This document shows, piece after piece, positions 46,920 through 58,307 of a DNA stretch of 64,000 nucleotides. A program made the position numbers and the translations under genes. The notes under the pieces were generated by a model, which made no database searches, was not told the origin of the DNA, and saw only the letters and a program-made list of their open reading frames with translations. Origin of the DNA: Combretum micranthum (taxonomy: Eukaryota > Streptophyta > Magnoliopsida > Myrtales > Combretaceae); the NCBI GenBank assembly GCA_024138025.1, contig JAMXBD010001198.1, positions 186,001 through 250,000 on the forward strand, read 5' to 3'. The first letter of the stretch is position 1; the number at the start of each line of letters is the position of its first letter.

Positions 46920-49004
46920 ACTTCTTATATTAGAGATCAGCATAGCAGATGTACTAACACTATTGCAAATAACCATATTCGATTTTGAAATTCAAAACGA
47001 CTAAGTGATATTTGCTAGAGAAGAATAGCCATTGCCTTGGAGCTTAAACAACACATGCTTCACCTTCTCCTTTAATTTATGGGGTCTTATAGCAGTTTAG
47101 CTTGACATACCAACTTAAATCAAGTAGGTATCAAGATCGGCAAAGACTCTACCACATCTAACTCATTATCAGCTTACTTCTTCCCTACATCTCTGCTCGG
47201 GAACTCAATAACGTTCAGTGAAGGCTCCATTTGGTCTAACTTGCTATAACAAGCCCTTTTTAGCTTAGCAAAGGCCTGGTAAAGATCATATTTGATTTAA
47301 CTCGTTGTAACAAGCAATCAGTAGCATCTCGACTCAACAAATTAGTAAAGGTTACGGTCGCTTAACTCGTCACCTTGCCAACTATACCTCAGGCTCATTA
47401 GCTAAAGAGTTTGGTGTAAATATAACCTCAACATCATTCTTACCCATCAGCTTTACCCCTGCCTTTGGGAGGGCTCGACAAAAGTTCAAGCTTAATTAAA
47501 ACTGTCGAACAACCCACCAGCTTTTAGCACGTTAGATCACGGCCCAGTGAGTTTGGCGTAAATGCAGGTGGTGCCATGCGAGAAGCTGCCCTCCTCTAAT
47601 GTCATATCCCATAGGATTTGCTCTCAACTGCCTTACACAAGATAGAAAGGGAGAGGGACTCGGTTGAGAATTGATAATCTCATATATTCATTTACCGTTG
47701 TGGTTCACATACCTTTCAACCTTTTACTAATTGGAGTAGCAGAGTACCAATGTTGAGACTATTCTCGACGCCTCTTAACTCGTAGTTACTAGTTTTATAA
47801 GCTTTCTACACCAACAATGTATGAAGACCCTCTAAGCTAGGCTCAAATCTTTGTAGCGAGAATATAACCCCAATAGATTTAAACCCCAATTTCAAGTTTC
47901 TATCTTCTCTCAATTTATGATTACAAGCACAAGAGGTGGTTTAGCCTTAATTTTTTGGGAAAATCTCATCAAATTTAAGGTTTAAGATTCTAATATTATC
48001 GCAAACATGATGGAAATTGTAGAAGTGTTCCAACTACTAATCTCTCTTGTTTATTTCACTTTATCCTTGATATCTCTTCCTCCTTAAAGATAGATAGCAA
48101 AAGTTATAACCTTTCTACGATGAATAATTTATTCATATTTGAAATTTCTAACATTAAACCGTATAAAAACTCACACAATGTTACGGTATCGATAACGGTG
48201 CCAATAGAAGGTGAGGGAATGAATAAACCATGTTTTCTTGAAGTTTGTAAAGTTTTGCATAATAAGTAAGGTCTTAGTTCCTAAGAATTAAATTAAGAGC
48301 ACAATGACTACTTTCTCCTTTGATTTTAGAGTATTAGCTAGGGTATTTGATCAATAGAGAAGAAATATTTTTTATGTAAACATTTTTTAAGGGATGTAAG
48401 TGAGATAATTTAGAAATTAAAGCATTTTGGTAATTTTGACAATTTTCAATGCGTGCCATTATAATTTACCCAATTTCATATTACCAATGGATAAGAATCC
48501 ATGATAGGGTGCATAAAAATATAAAATAATCATATGGTAGAAGATAAATTTTAGTTTCTTGTTATTTGGAAAAATATGTTTGTAATAATTTAATATTAAT
48601 AAAAAAATTTAAATCACAATTTATGTTATCTTCTCTAAAGGGGAAGTGGATAATTCAATAATTTGACATGAAGTAAAGTTGACAATTGTTGACAAGACAT
48701 GATAATATGAGACATGACACGATTAAAAACATGATTATAGAGAGAAAACCCAAGATATGATACAAAGACACAATTATCTTATAACTTAGTTATTTATGTT
48801 TTATAGTTAATTTCATATACTTTTAACACTAACATAAATTTGACACGATATAAATACATGAACCCAACTTATTAACACGAGCTGTAGAGAAATCTCACCT
48901 TTAACCGATTGTAATGCTCTTATATTTTTCTGTTTTTTCTATTCTATTAAAAATCTCTTTCATATAAATATACAATGAATTAAAATAGGTATTTTGTTAA
49001 AGTG
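46920..49004. other. Unassigned non-coding DNA
   Basis: 47000-47800 looks repeat-derived (recurrent TAACTCGTTGTAACAAGC-like phrases), but no LTR pair, domain or gene was recognised. 48300-49000 is AT-rich. Confidence 0.4.
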
Positions 49005-49009
49005 GTTGC
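49005..49009. other. Target-site duplication, left copy
   Basis: GTTGC, repeated at 57678-57682 directly outside the other LTR. Confidence 0.85.
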
Positions 49010-49679
49010 TGTAGATGGAGGGGTTCTTGATGATGGCGGTCACGCATGCGTCGCGTGAATCTCGCGCCTAACACATGACTTCATAGTGTTGCAGAGAAAA
49101 TGACACTTGATGATAGGATGGCTTGGAGAGAATGACAGGAGAGGAGGAACAGACAGTCTCAGTGTCTCAAATGCACAAGCGATAGGTAAGAGAGCTTAAG
49201 TAGATCTCCTGCGTTAACCTTACAGTTCTTGAGCAGTTGGAGTAGAAATCACTTGAGTTGCCTTATTTGATCTTCTTGAATAGAACCTCCTTTGCAAACT
49301 ATTATTTTTCTTCTTTCTCGAAAAGTTCTAAATGAGGAGGAGGAGTAACCGAATATTTATAGGCACTTGGTGTGGATGACGACCGTCAGATCATCTCAAT
49401 GATTGACAGATGAGATAGAGCAAGATCAATTCATGCTTATCATGAATGAGCTCTTCATGGGCTAAGGCCCGTAGTTATCTCCTGTGTGTACATGAGCCTA
49501 ACTGAGAAAGGTTGGATATGGCGGACCAGCCCAACAATCCCTGTTCCAAGCCCACCAAGCCAAATCTCCCAAAGCCATCCTAATAATTAAACCGGACTCG
49601 TCAAACCCTGTCACCTAACCCACAAGTCAAGCTTAAATATAAATAAAATTTATATTTATATTTTTAAAGCCCTATTACA
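49010..49679 (-). repeat. 3' LTR of Tat-like element
   Basis: 670 bp, TGTAATAGGG...CATCTACA on the minus strand. Its TATA element CTATAAATATTC is at 49351-49362 (minus strand). Confidence 0.9.
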
Positions 49680-49699
49680 TTTTGTCCCTGACCAAAATT

Positions 49700-50980
49700 C
49701 ATGGACAAAGTTCAAGTATTTTGGGCATTGCTTGCATCTATGCATAGCTTGATCAATACTCAGCGCATAATGCTGCCAAGTGCTCTTATAGAGTTGAAGA
49801 CTCCACTTGTCATGATTGAGTCATTGAATAAAAGTCAAGCGCCAACGCTGCAACTTGTTTTATTACATATAATTACATTGTGGTGCGCGAGCTCGTAGCA
49901 CCATTCTAGTTGCTCACGTCGCCCTATATTTCTCTGAATGATCTTGTCCCCATGAATCATTTGGTATCTATATATGTCATATATAACTCTTCATATGTTC
50001 ATTGGATCTCATCATGATAGCAGGATAACCAATAGTAGGAAAAGAAATTGCAGAAGATTCTTTCCTTTTTTTTTAATGCTTAATAAAATTTACCAAAGAA
50101 TACGTGATCTTCCGTTATCGAAAAGAAGCCATACCAAGTATAATGAAATTGCTCTACTGACTCTGAATGTCAAAGTGGATAATATTAAACTCTGTTTACC
50201 CGTTTAACTCCACCCATTCGCATTCTTCATGATTTATTCATATATATAGATATGTATGTATATATATATATATATATATATCAAAATGTAATGTCTGTCT
50301 ACTGCCCATAAGCATCATAAATGTCTTTCATGAAAGAAAATCCGACCCAGGATCATTGTATATCACCCCATGTGAGATTAGGAAAATTAATTTCGCTTGT
50401 CGCAACTATCTTTGACGATTTACAGAAGCAAGATATATAATTTGTAATTTGACCTTCCATTAACTTTAATGCCATGAGGACCATATATCTATATAAATAC
50501 ATAAAACATATCCTCTGTCGTTGCTTCCCATATTTTATGTATCCATATAGATGCATTATTCCCCATTTGTAATAAAATAATACTAAAATGATATGTGACA
50601 ATTCCTCTTGGATTAAAGTTGTAGTTCATCTTGTATCATATCAGTGCTATATATATCCCAACAAACCTTCAGATATACATACATATAATCTCATCAGATC
50701 GTTATTTGATTCTTTATTCTACCACATCATTATCCCATATCTTTATTTTTAACCAACTCCCATGTCACGTCATGTTCCACATCTAGATCCCAAACTAAAT
50801 CCACCAATCGTAATTTAACTAAATCCAAACCCTTGAAGACATAGGGTTGAATCTTTCCCAAATCTTTCTTTTTTTTTTTTCTTCTTGTATCCTGCATAAA
50901 ATATTATTTTCGTTGTTTTAGGAAACAAACTTTTTCCAAAGAAAGCTCTGTATGCCCCGTACCATAAAAAAATAGTGATA
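49700..50980 (-). other. Element interior near 3' LTR, nothing recognised
   Basis: Frames of 60-80 codons exist on both strands (for example 50601-50353, minus) but have no domain. An AT microsatellite lies at 50258-50280. Confidence 0.4.
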
Positions 50981-50987
50981 AGTATGA

Positions 50988-51338
50988 TTAAACACTTATG
51001 AACGCTATCTTGGACATGCCAACATTATCATAGGCAAGTCCAATTATCAATTTATAGGATCCATCAAATAACCATCTTCTACTCTCAACTCGTGCAACAT
51101 CAACATCATCATCATCATCGGCTTTTCGTAAATCAATATACTTATCTCCTCGCTTGATTAATTTGACTATATATGCACCTTTCTTTTCTATTTCTTTTTT
51201 GCAAGCATCTATAGCAGTAGATTTGAGTAACCCATCTTTGCCAATAGCTATTACGGACCGATGACGTCGCGACGCCTTGTTACTTTTATCAATTGATACC
51301 AGAAGTAGAGTAGTATAAAGGTAAATATACCTTCTTTC
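50988..51338 (-). CDS. Unknown sense-strand reading frame, 116 codons, no start
   Basis: Stop-free from 51338 to a TAA at 50988-50990, in the same orientation as gag. It reads like protein: SNKASRRHRSVIAIGKDGLL, then KKEIEKKGAYIVKLIKRGDK, an acidic run of five Asp, then ESRRWLFDGSYKLIIGLAYD. No in-frame Met near its start. The same frame upstream passes a stop at 51339 into a TA microsatellite, so this looks like an exon or the end of a longer, broken gene. I do not recognise the family. It sits between the 33-bp repeats and the 3' LTR, where Tat elements are known to carry additional ORFs. Confidence 0.4.
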   Translation of the reverse strand, partial: ERRYIYLYTTLLLVSIDKSNKASRRHRSVIAIGKDGLLKSTAIDACKKEIEKKGAYIVKLIKRGDKYIDLRKADDDDDVDVARVESRRWLFDGSYKLIIGLAYDNVGMSKIAFISV

Positions 51339-51344
51339 TTACAT

Positions 51345-52650
51345 CACATTGGCTATATATATATATATATATATATCCTTATTATTATAATAATATTTGT
51401 ATAATGTGAACCATAGGCTTCGCTTCATCTCAAAACTTCCTGCAGTACCTCTACTCTGGCCGATTCTCCTTAAGATAGGCAACAAATAACGGCCATAATT
51501 AATGGATATAAAGCACATCTCTTCCACTAACAAGCAGGGAGATCCAAAGAAAAAGAAGAATCGTAACACTCCAACATTTTAGTGATTTTTTTTAATCTAC
51601 CAGGTGACATCTTCTAATTGTCAACATATATTAGCTGCAATACAAGGTTAGTTCAACGACACATCCAAGATCTTGCCTTTGCACTTTTTTTTTATACTCG
51701 TCTTTTATTGAAGATATTATCAATGTTAAATTCTTGGTTCCATTGGTGTTTGATTTGGCTATATGAGAATCATACCATAGCATCCTATCATCATAATTTA
51801 CGGATACTTTCCCCAGAGTAGATGCAAATCATAATTTACGAACATTATCATCAAGATTTTTTAGTTAGTCAAACCATCTCCATGCCAGTTCAATCCAATA
51901 ATATCCTTCATATTTATCAAATAGTATACTAAGCATTGTCCATACATATATATATATATATATATTATACATATACTATACTAAGCATCGTTCGCATATA
52001 TACACACACACACATACATGCATACATATAATGTGTTCCATCTTCTTCTAAACCAACAGGTTTAGATGCCACATGCTACTGATGCACGTCACCTGCTCCT
52101 TTGGTTTCCATCTGATGATCTTAACATAAGCCCTCCATCGATCGCGAGTCACAAGGTTGCAGCGCTTGAAAGTGGCGGGTCATCTTGGTTGAAGTCTTTT
52201 GAGAATAGCACTAGCATTGCTTCGAACTGTATAGCGTCATTGTCCTTCTTCAAGCTATCCAGTATCTTTTTAATCTTCATCTTCTTCTTTATGTGAACAT
52301 ATATATATATATATATATTTGCATATATTCATTTCTCATTTTTTTTTAAGAACTTACACATTCTTTTTAATCATTCCTTGAACTTCATGTCATAGTATTA
52401 CTTTCGCATCGACAAGCACGGATATCCAAAAGAGACGTAGTATTTTAGCTCTTAATCTCGACCTAGCCACGAGTTTACCACTTTCTTGTTCGTTAGGCTC
52501 ATCGAAACTTCGAGAAATCAAAGTTATCTCTGCATATTGCGCATTACTGCGTGGAATCTAGCTTGCTATCATGCTTTGTTCAACCAAGATTGTCAACTGC
52601 TAAAGGGCTCATATGGAGACAGAGAAAGCTGGAGTTCGATCCAAGTTGAA
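51345..52650. other. Element interior, unassigned
   Basis: TA microsatellites lie near 51356, 51951 and 52300. A 76-codon plus-strand frame at 52066-52296 has a splice-acceptor-like AACAG just before it and could be a worn 5' exon of the antisense PMD gene; there is no proof. Confidence 0.3.
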
Positions 52651-52749
52651 CGAGCATCAAGCGCCTCAAGAGCGCGCGTAGAGAGAGTATCAAGCACTTC
52701 AAGGGCAAGTAAGGAGCGGGTATTGAGCGTCTCAAGAGTGCGCAGAGGG
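52651..52749. repeat. 33-bp tandem repeat, three copies
   Basis: Units start at 52651, 52684 and 52717. On the plus strand each codes an 11-residue unit of the form RxSSxSRAxxE. The period keeps the frame over three units. Confidence 0.75.
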
Positions 52750-52979
52750 GGTTATGCGCATCCTTCAATCATTGATTTTTTTTATCTTATATGTACTTTG
52801 TTTTACTCATTTCATTTTCTTATTACTTGCAGACGTCCCATATACTAATGTCAAAGGAGGTGACAAATAATCAGGTTCACTGTACAAGGGTTGACAAGCC
52901 AAAGAAGATGAGCCAAAGAAGATGAAGAGTAGCCAAGCAAGTGTTGAAGTCGTCAAGCAAAGGGACTTGTTGGTGTACC

Positions 52980-53645
52980 AAGATGATAATCTACCATAAA
53001 TTCAGCTTCCACAACACCATTATTAAATATACATTCTAGGACAAAGCCTCTCACCTTAAGTTATGTGCAACTCTCCCCATTGATAGTGACTTCCGATTTA
53101 TCGAGCTCAAGTTACACGCCGATTCCAGGAGCACCATCAGGGGGGAATCGATGGTACGTTTCAAGAACTAGCGAAGAGAGCTGCCTCTTTCCAGCACATA
53201 CTTTGCATTCCTCAAAGAGCTGCCACCTGGATGGAGTGATTGGGTAAACTACGTCATTGACCGACAGGAGTATGTGAGCCTTTTAAAATAAGCTAAAGTT
53301 TATAGCATCATCATCACCTCTACCCACCTGTGGCATATAAGCACAAGCAAGATGGAAGTGTGGTGTGCCATCATTTCTAACTGGAGCACTCATACTCATA
53401 CATTCATCACCACATGGGGGAAGATATCACAAACTCTTGAAGACGTGTTTATGTTTTTGATCCTACATTGCTCTGGGCTAACTAATGCTGCTGTAACTGT
53501 GACTTCACACGAAGAACGCGATCTCGAATCATCTTTATTAGCAACCCTAAAGCTTGTCCGTGATGATAAAAAGAAACCATGCTTCTCTGCCTATATGGCA
53601 CAACTTTTGAAGATACATTCAAGGATAAATCCTTTCATCTCGTAA
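52980..53645 (+). pseudogene. Antisense plant mobile domain (PMD) fragment inside retrotransposon
   Basis: Seen on the strand opposite gag. A first frame (53065-53247) reads TPIPGAPSGGNRWYVSRTSE. A shifted frame from about 53229 reads WVNYVIDRQEYVSLLK, a stop, then AKVYSIIITSTHLWHISTSK. From 53352, MEVWCAIISNWSTHTHTFIT and WGKISQTLEDVFMF continue to KLVRDDKKKPCFSAYMAQLL and a stop at 53643. The order (Trp-rich start, TLEDV block, then a variable insertion) is that of the PMD, in a version distinct from the one at 1392. Known: antisense additional ORFs occur in Tat-lineage elements, and PMD genes have been captured by plant transposons. One stop and one frameshift in this stretch, so it is fairly young. 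Confidence 0.75.
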
Positions 53646-53745
53646 CATATGCAACAACCCCCATTGATGGTGAGCTCCAATAATCGAGCCTTAGTTGCGT
53701 GCTGATTCCGAAGACACCATCAGGGGAATTCAATGTTATGTTGGA
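53060..53745. repeat. ~100-bp direct repeat flanking the PMD core
   Basis: 53060-53160 (CCCCATTGATAGTGACTTCC... to ACCATCAGGGGGGAAT) recurs at 53648-53745 (CCCCATTGATGGTGAGCTCC... to ACCATCAGGGGAATTC), about 588 bp apart, diverged. Confidence 0.75.
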
Positions 53746-54132
53746 GCAGTTATTTCTATAACTTACTAATGTTGAAGTAAATCCACGTCTTGCTCATACA
53801 TAGGCGATAGGCTTCATGCTTCCATCAAGACTTGGTGGTTTATCAAGAATCCTTAGCCTTTTCTGAAAATGCCCATGTGAGATACTGTCTTGCTTAGATG
53901 ACTGTGATGGAGAGCTATATGTTGCATTTATAAATGACCTTCCTCCCCCAGTTGCTACATGTCTCATTGAGGCCAGATAGCAACTCCAGTAAATGTTGAG
54001 ACTTTGATTTTTTTTAGACCTCATTACATTATTTCAATGATCACTTGACATTGGATGTACTACGGCAAGAAACATTTTGTGAATCAACCACCATGCTATA
54101 AAAATGTAATGGACATGGTGTAAGTTTAGCTA

Positions 54133-54377
54133 AAGGCATAGAAGTCATGATGCCAGGGCATTACCTGGGCTTTAAGGATATGTATTGTGGTGCTAAGGCA
54201 TCACTCAAGCTTAAAGGCATAGAAGCCATATTGCCAAAGCCTTGCCCAGGTTTAAAGGTATGGAAGCCATGATGCTAAGATATTACCTAGGCTTGAAGGT
54301 GCAGAAGTTGTGATGTCAGGATGTTGCTTAGGCTTGAAGGCATGGAAGGTGTGATACCAAGGCATTGCTTTATACCA
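54133..54377. repeat. 41-bp tandem repeat, six copies
   Basis: Units start at 54133, 54174, 54214, 54255, 54296 and 54337, consensus AAGGCATAGAAGCCATGATG then CCAAGGCATTGCCTAGGCTT. The units have diverged from one another. Confidence 0.85.
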
Positions 54378-54379
54378 TG

Positions 54380-55240
54380 TGTAGGTACGACACCATGCTG
54401 CCATACGCCTTGGAGACAATGCTTCTACAAGTCAGCACTTATAAGTAAAGCATGTTATCACGCGCTCAGGAGACAATGCTCTTACCAAGCAGCGGTGGTG
54501 TTTAAGATATTATGATAACAATTAACTATCATAAATATGAGGCTTGCTTAGACTCAATGATCTAAAGGACCTCTTACAACATTTTTTTTTATGCATTGGA
54601 GTAAGGTTCTTGGCTTGCCAGTGATAGTATTTAAATGATCCCTTTTAAGAAAGTACTCAATCACGCTTTAAGCAGCAATCGTGGCATTTATCGCCTGGGA
54701 TCCAAATTTCTAGCTTTATTAGTCAAGGGGGGCGTTTCCCATTACTTGACTGCCTAGTATGAGTTATCAAGGAGGTTGTCTTTGCAATGGCTTGAACCGT
54801 GCCTAAGAGTCAATACTCTTAATAGTCTGTAGTACACAAGCTCAACATGTTGTTATGTCGTTGCGCACTTAGGAGATTATACTCTTACTAAGTAGCAGCA
54901 ACGTATGTAATTAATGCTCTATTTGTACCATGTTAACTATCTTTGTGCTCTAAGGAGACGGATCTCTAACTTTGTAGCAATGAAAGAAAATTATAAAGTA
55001 ACAAGAAATAGGAGAAAACGTACTGAAAAGGCTTTGAGAATGCAAGCCGTAATTTTATTCAAATAATGACTAAAATACATCAATTGTAATTGCATACAAA
55101 GAATCTTAATATATTAAAAATGACATGAAGGCTTCTTCAGATCCATAGACCTTTCCTAAATAACATATCATTTTCCGTCAGGCATAACATGACTTTCAAC
55201 TTTGTTAACTTGTTTCTTCTTCTTTGATTCTTAGATCATG
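54380..55240 (-). other. Non-coding gag downstream region with diverged repeats
   Basis: A phrase of the type GGAGACAATGCTCTTACCAAGCAGC recurs in worn form near 54413, 54470, 54870 and 54955. No protease or other pol domain is readable in any frame. Confidence 0.45.
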
Positions 55241-55261
55241 ATGAGCAACACTTACAGTACC

Positions 55262-56965
55262 CTACTGAGCATTGTGTGCAGGGGGTGGATTATTGCGTAC
55301 ATCATTACCTTTAATGACGAGTTCTCCATTATTGACTCGTTCATTGAATATCTTCTTGAGTGTCCAACATTCTTTGGTAGGATGACCTACAATCCTGTGA
55401 AATCTACAGAACTTAGGATCATTCTTCTCGGCTGCATTAGGAAGGCGTTCGACCCTTGGGAGCTTGATGCTTTCATCTCTTAACCATTGGTCAAGCACAA
55501 CATGAACCTTCCTCATAGGGCAAGGGAACGAGAGCTCTGGTGGAGCACTCATTGGTTTATCGTTCCTTGGCTTCTTGTTGTTTCTAAAGTTTTCTCCTTG
55601 AAGTGAGCTAACATTTGCAGCTTTCTTTCCAAACCTTCCACCTTCTCTTCATTGTTTGGATACGGAGTTATTGGTCCTTCGTGCATTCTCAACGAAAGCA
55701 ACAAAGGAACACAGATTGAGATTCTCGAGGTGGATGGCGTATTCAATGAACATCCCTTGGATGCAGATCTTCACTAGTTCTTTCTCATCACACGCATCTT
55801 GAATATCTAAAGAGCGTTCTCTGAAACGCTCAATGTAGTCTATAAGGTCTTCCTTCGGCTTTTGCCTTGTTCTTCCCATATCAGTGATGGTGACCCGTTC
55901 TTGAGTAGAGAAGAACTTTTCCAGGAACAACTTGCACATTGTTCCCCATGAGTCAATGGAACCTGGGGGGAGATTGGCATATCAGGTGTATGCTTTTTCG
56001 GTTAGAGACTTAGAAAAATCTTTCAACTTTAAATCGTCCTCAAACCCGTAGACTTTTAATGTTTCAATAAATTTCAGCAAATGTTCTTTAGCACTACCTT
56101 TCTTGCCATCGAACAATATGAATTTAGGACTAACATAGTCCTTTGGATAGGGCTTCACAGCAATCCAGTGATGGTATGGAAGCTTTAAGTGTAGCACTCC
56201 TGCAGAAGACTTACCTTAAATCTCCTTCAAATAAATGTTCAAGTCTTCCTTTGTTATAAATGATTCCCTTGGCATAGATACTGATGGTACAGCTGGTGCA
56301 GCTGGCGTAGTTGGCATAACTAGTGTAACAGGTAGAGTCAATGCAGTCGGTGCAACCGATGCCATCGGTACAATTAGAGGAGTTGGTGCTTGAGGAAAAT
56401 TAGAATTAAGCGAGTGAGCGGTCTCACTCAGGCTGGCACGAGAGTGCACATGTGAGGATGACGACCCACCAAGTTGAGCTCTTGTGTTATCTGCTTCAAG
56501 GGCTGGTGGCTGCTCAACTATAACTTGTGGTGATAGGGTTTGCACATTCATCCCTTGAGGCATATTTGCCTGAATGGTAGGAGCCGTGGCAGGCTGGCAT
56601 AAGGAGGGGGTGCTTTGCTGTGCAACTAGGGTGGATCTTGTTAAGGCTGCACCTTGGAGTGCATCAGCATTAGCAGCCATCCCTGGTATGAAACAAGTGA
56701 GTGCAGTCAAAAACTGGTTTAGAGCTCAAGTGTTCTCTTGAATGGTTCGTGTCGTCTCTGCATTGCTTTCTTGTATAGCACGTATTACTTGTGCATTGTC
56801 AACAATGATGCCTTGCATGTTGGCAACAGGATTGGCGTTGACATTAATGTTGGCATCTTCCAATGCTAGAGTGTCTGGATCAATAGTGTTGGGGTTAAGG
56901 TTGCTGACGTCTTGATTCATGTTGTCGTCAATGTTACTTTGCTTTCTTCTTGGAGGTGCCATCAC
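55262..56965 (-). pseudogene. Gag of Tat-like element, one frame with four stops
   Basis: A single 568-codon frame from ATG at 56963-56965 to a stop at 55262-55264. Blocks bounded at 56965, 56710, 56197, 55939 and 55552 all lie in the same frame, so there is no frameshift. In-frame stops are TGA (56726), TAA (56216), TGA (55982) and TGA (55649). Order: an Asn/Asp-rich start, an Ala/Pro/Thr-rich linker, the capsid part (YPKDYVSPKFILFDGKKGSA; YANLPPGSIDSW; LFLEKFFSTQERV; RQKPKEDLIDYIERFRERSL), then a zinc-binding FCRFHRIVGHPTKECWTL, the C-x2-H...GH...C form of Tat-lineage elements. The three TGA could each be a CGA changed by CpG deamination. Gag would form the RNA-packaging particle. Confidence 0.87.
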
Positions 56966-56986
56966 GACTTTGTCAAAGTCCTCAGC

Positions 56987-57004
56987 TCCCCAGTGGAGTC
57001 GCCA
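56987..57004 (-). other. Primer binding site, tRNA-Arg type
   Basis: The minus strand TGGCGACTCCACTGGGGA starts three bases inside the 5' LTR and is the canonical Tat/Ogre-lineage PBS. Confidence 0.9.
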
Positions 57005-57007
57005 AAA

Positions 57008-57677
57008 TGTAGATGGAGGGGTTCTTGATGATGACGGTCACGCATGCGTCACGTGAATCTCGCGCCTAACACGAGACTTCATAGTGTTGCTGAGAAAATG
57101 ACACTTGATAATGGGATGGCTTGGAGAGAATGACAAGGGAGGAGGAACAGGCAGTTTCAGTGTCTCAAATGCACAAGCGACAGGTAAGGGAGCTTGAGTA
57201 GATCTCGCGCGTCAACCTTACAATTCTTGAGCAGTTGGAGTAGAAATCACTTGAGTTGCCTTGTTTGATCTTCCTAAATAGAACCTCCTTTACAGACTAT
57301 TATTTGTCTTCTCTCTCGAAAAGTTCTAAATGAGGAGGAGGAGTGACTGAATATTTATAGGCCCTTGGCGTGGATGACGACCGTCAGATCACCTCAATGA
57401 TTGACAGATGAGATAGAGCAAGATCAATTCATGCTTATCATGAATGAGTTCCTCATGGGCCAAGGCCTGTAGTCATCTCCTGTGTGTGCATGAGCCTAAC
57501 TAAGAAAGGTTGAATACGGTGGACCGGTCCAACAATCCTTACTCCAAGCCCACCAAGCCAAATCTCCCCAAGCCATCCTAATAATTAAACCGGACTCGTC
57601 AAACCCTATCACCTAGCCCACGAGTCAAGCTCAAATATAAATAAAATTTATATTTATATTTTTAAAGCCCCATTATG
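57008..57677 (-). repeat. 5' LTR of Tat-like element
   Basis: Matches 49010-49679. The outermost dinucleotide has changed (the plus strand ends TATG where the other copy ends TACA). TATA element CTATAAATATTC at 57349-57360 (minus strand), followed downstream by the gag leader. Confidence 0.9.
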
Positions 57678-57682
57678 GTTGC
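57678..57682. other. Target-site duplication, right copy
   Basis: GTTGC, identical to 49005-49009. Confidence 0.85.
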
Positions 57683-58298
57683 AAATATAAAACCAGTCGC
57701 TAGTCACTATCATATGTAATATTTATTCGGTTTCGAATTTCTTTCAATATAAATATGTAATTACATATGGAGAAGGAAATTTTGGTAGAGTGTTTATCAA
57801 TGTAAAACTACATATCTTCAATGTCTTTTAAGTTATAGACATTTAGTTGTTTATTTAAACTTTCTATTGGTTATTTTTAACGTGGATTATGAATGTATTA
57901 TATATAAACTTGTGGTCGCTCTTAAACAGTGTAGATATATTGTAAGGATGTAAGGAAATTAAAAAAAATTTAAAAAATTCAAAAATTAGAACAATTTTTA
58001 AAGATAATTCAAAAAATACTGCAATTAAAATCATATTTTAAAGACACGGATTTAAATTATTAAGAAATCATGTCTTTAAGACATGAAGTGGTGGGACTTG
58101 ATAATTTTAAATTATATATTAAAGACACGATTTTTGTATTGGCTCAAATCTGATTTAAAGCTTCAAGGCCGATTGATTTAGATTTCACTTTTTGGACTAG
58201 GTGACAGTGTTTAAAAAGTCCAATTAATTGGAATGATTAAGGAGAATTGACATGGTCTATTTGGAGTAAGATCTATTCGATATGATTTGATCATATAT
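57683..58298. other. AT-rich intergenic DNA
   Basis: No gene or repeat was recognised. Confidence 0.45.
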
Positions 58299-58307
58299 AG
58301 GTTTTCT

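Larger units (their letters stand above)
49010..57677 (-). mobile_element. Complete Tat-like LTR retrotransposon lacking pol
   Basis: 8.67 kb. LTRs at 49010-49679 and 57008-57677 are about 93% identical over the first 190 bases by eye. GTTGC flanks both ends (49005-49009 and 57678-57682), a perfect 5-bp target duplication. PBS TGGCGACTCCACTGGGGA lies beside the right LTR, so the element reads leftwards. In order: 5' LTR, PBS, gag (56965-55262), diverged repeats, a 41-bp tandem array, an antisense PMD fragment, a 33-bp tandem array, an unknown sense frame, PPT-like AGGGACAAAA, 3' LTR. I searched both strands by eye for protease, YxDD, RNase H and integrase motifs and found none. It is probably non-autonomous and moved by pol supplied from elsewhere. 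Confidence 0.88.

Noticed and set aside
50353..50601. Possible pol fragment of the Tat-like element
   Set aside because: Translation has no reverse transcriptase, RNase H or integrase motif in any frame.
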